The translations under genes and the position numbers were made by a program. A stretch of 7,541 nt of DNA from Candidatus Altarchaeota archaeon (GTDB lineage: Archaea; SpSt-1190): the NCBI GenBank assembly GCA_030590165.1, contig JAUUZA010000032.1:1-7541 (forward strand), given 5' to 3'. Below are positions 6,901 through 7,541 of the stretch, one piece after another. Each line of letters opens with the position of its first letter. The first letter of the stretch is position 1. Under the pieces are notes generated by a model. It made no database searches. It saw only the letters and a program-made list of their open reading frames with translations, and was not told the origin of the DNA.

Positions 6901-7541
6901 CATATTATTTGTTCTATTCGTTATCCAAAAAGTTTCAGGAAGTTCTAAAGTAATGTTTGTTGAAACTGCTGTTGATGAACCTGAATTTGAAACATTAACA
7001 AAAAGTGAAAAATTCTCATATTCAAACCATCTCATATTCGTTGAATTTATTAAAGAAATATTGGTTGATATGTGAAGAAAAGTTTCCATAATACTTATAC
7101 TCAAATGTAAACTATCATTACCCCCATTAACAGACGTAATATTCAAAGTCCCATTAAATACGCCTCTTTCATGGTCCTCAGCCAGAAAAACTAATATTTC
7201 TACTGACTGATTTTCTCCATTAAAAATTGAAGATATATTATTTGGTGTAAAATTAAAAGTCATTGTTGGAATCCCAGTCAAATTAAAAGTTGTGTTGATA
7301 ACTGGAAAATTACCAATTGAAGACACAGTAAAATTACCAAGTGAATTCCAAACTCCAGGAGTAACTACTTCTATTTTTTCAGTTTCAGGAACATAAAGAA
7401 TTGCGTTTTCCTCAACAGATATATTTAAAGTAAAATTTTGTGAATTAGTTGAATCATCTGAATTTCTCCAAACAACAGTTGAATTCAGGTTTTTTATTCC
7501 AACAGTTTCATTAGCAGAAATTTCAATTTCAAAAAAGTTAA
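3913..7541 (-). CDS. Giant N-sequon-rich surface protein with CARDB/NEW3-type domains and C-terminal membrane anchor (5'-partial)
   Basis: The frame runs off the right edge; 1208 residues are visible, numbered from the first complete codon (7539-7537). GTG at 7326 lies inside a repeated LGNFTV motif and is not a credible start. Domains: repeat A 67-150; beta-sandwich about 165-268 with C216/C225; repeat B 292-373; a related domain about 378-478 with C387/C399; two Ig-like domains about 483-690; a further beta domain about 691-795; CARDB-like 799-902, related to the ATPase ectodomain; acidic-Pro linker 904-921; NEW3-like domain about 924-1029; helical stalk 1030-1112; membrane span about 1129-1150; cytosolic tail ending in a SHOCT-like motif (1186-1208). 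I count 51 Asn-X-Ser/Thr sequons, all before residue 889. It is probably a type I surface or adhesin-like protein embedded in or replacing an S-layer. Ligand unknown. It converges on the operon with one base between stops. Confidence 0.88.
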   Translation of the reverse strand, partial: NFFEIEISANETVGIKNLNSTVVWRNSDDSTNSQNFTLNISVEENAILYVPETEKIEVVTPGVWNSLGNFTVSSIGNFPVINTTFNLTGIPTMTFNFTPNNISSIFNGENQSVEILVFLAEDHERGVFNGTLNITSVNGGNDSLHLSISIMETFLHISTNISLINSTNMRWFEYENFSLFVNVSNSGSSTAVSTNITLELPETFWITNRTNNMFSCGNILVDGQCNTTFELALTKSIPGEYNVTANVSWINPGMGISYNTTIITVQVQSNPLFGTDENYVNGTINHGENNLLGNFTLRNIGNIQILGITMAESGIDDFSMTPDPVVVVLPLGSEIDVKVNITVPLGYTPGNYSGTLNTSSTNGGFDLISLNISVPTSRTWEFTPSNCSVPMALDEGKVCDVFINNTGNAEINFTISPDEVNFTYVNITNFIIQKQEDYPISFFWNVTGEARDYYNATYDMSGLDSLPVLDQITLNLIPAELAEINVTLSSYIIEELDSVYIEANVTDKSNTGIEYTTLTVFKPDNTTDEINMSLIDLDGNLYVFAQNHPGSWGSNVVFGNYTFQVMSKDNLGLFSYENVSLYVYPKLKVVVETPFSTYFAGETASLYLNATNTGGTYITTFSGVSLFDSQGDLRYHENFSYEGTILQIPSFTIPSDAPLGDYILEVNSTHYDEIVNKTSTHNTTYIFKVREMYNVDFETSLIWYPDSVMNFYVLVYTDRDFQEPDEIKLTVFDPAQEIYFESTSFNVLNTTNTSKIYIKSHAMAAASPVGYYLANLVITEGGRQTQKLQSFRVSYGGPFDVVISSLEAEVPPSTNIDFDVFLMNMGDFSQDVFLSYWVENTAGTKFAEVAGEAVFVSAGGNISISRNLPIYSNQAEGDYSLHVKLNYSTINPPIEVYRTFKVIEAEEEEEPIIPDIIIPVEAAVIELTITNKFPEEMIVNRGSIGYLTIEVKNTGNVPLNDITVFFEDIERDWFEVVRALPSLGQGSSGYLVVKFEVPLDADARTYVSKMKIISKEIEEYEFYKIIVFKTQEAALRAKITSLRSELLDLEDRAGTAAARGSDVTKILSLLRKSREFLDIAELYLEEDKTVDAIKTISDVETVMEEVKYLLELERPRPFVAPQITDIPSNWYVIGFSLMALAILILLVVRKLMKFRGEDRKKTLVKIKDVLARSKESSSESGVFETVKHQYEEGMLSRETFEELKKLLK
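6421..6666 (-). repeat. Surface-protein internal repeat B (protein-level)
   Basis: Residues 292-373 repeat the landmarks of unit A: LGNFT, IGN, GI, a VP segment, then GTLN-x-S-S-x-NGG-x-D and IS. The two units are separated by a different cysteine-bearing domain. A third, degenerate relative may lie at about residues 399-477 (NNTGN start, YYNATYDMSG in place of the GTLN segment). Confidence 0.7.
7090..7341 (-). repeat. Surface-protein internal repeat A (protein-level)
   Basis: Residues 67-150 of the surface protein begin LGNFT, then IGN, a GI turn, and end with GTLN-x-x-S-x-NGG-x-D before an IS strand. The same landmarks in the same order recur in repeat B. It is a beta-sandwich unit of the NEW3/CARDB type. 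Similarity is clear at protein level, less so in DNA. Confidence 0.7.

Noticed and set aside
7324-7326. GTG as the start of the surface-protein gene
   Set aside because: The frame stays open to the right edge, 71 more codons are sequon-rich in the same style, and this valine lies inside the repeated LGNFTV motif.

Overview
The window is AT-rich, gene-dense DNA that looks archaeal, most likely from a small-genome DPANN-type lineage (Woesearchaeota or Pacearchaeota-like). This is an inference from protein character: a HerA-type DUF87 ATPase fused to an extracellular CARDB-like domain, a very large Asn-X-Ser/Thr-rich surface protein with NEW3/CARDB-type beta-sandwich domains, a long Lys-rich coiled-coil protein, and a perfect GGAGGT ribosome binding site. 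No RNA gene, insertion sequence or CRISPR array is visible. Essentially every base is coding.

Layout. Three plus-strand genes form a tightly packed operon that begins left of the window: (1) the C-terminal part of a membrane-anchored HerA-like ATPase (1-1805, open at the left edge); (2) a signal-peptide-bearing, single-span membrane protein of unknown family (1802-2515, ATGA overlap); (3) a soluble, charged coiled-coil protein (2508-3911, 8-base overlap, start set by GGAGGT). A single minus-strand gene (3913-7541, open at the right edge) converges on them and encodes at least 1208 residues of a type I surface protein. The two stop codons are separated by one base, and an A/T-only hairpin flanked by T-runs on both strands may serve as a shared bidirectional terminator.

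Two apparent starts are misleading. ATG at 66 and GTG at 7326 both lie inside longer open frames that run to the window edges, and both interrupt recognisable domains. The two outer genes are therefore 5'-truncated by the window.

How the genes may work together. The proteins share modules across the convergent gene pair. The ATPase and the surface protein carry related CARDB-like ectodomains. The coiled-coil protein and the cytosolic tail of the surface protein carry the same SHOCT-like short helical motif. The ATPase tail and the coiled-coil N-terminus carry matching acidic and Lys-rich disordered blocks. My working hypothesis is a cell-envelope machine: an outward-sensing ATPase, a small membrane partner, a cytosolic coiled-coil linker and a heavily N-glycosylated adhesin or receptor-like protein. 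No function is proven by the sequence.
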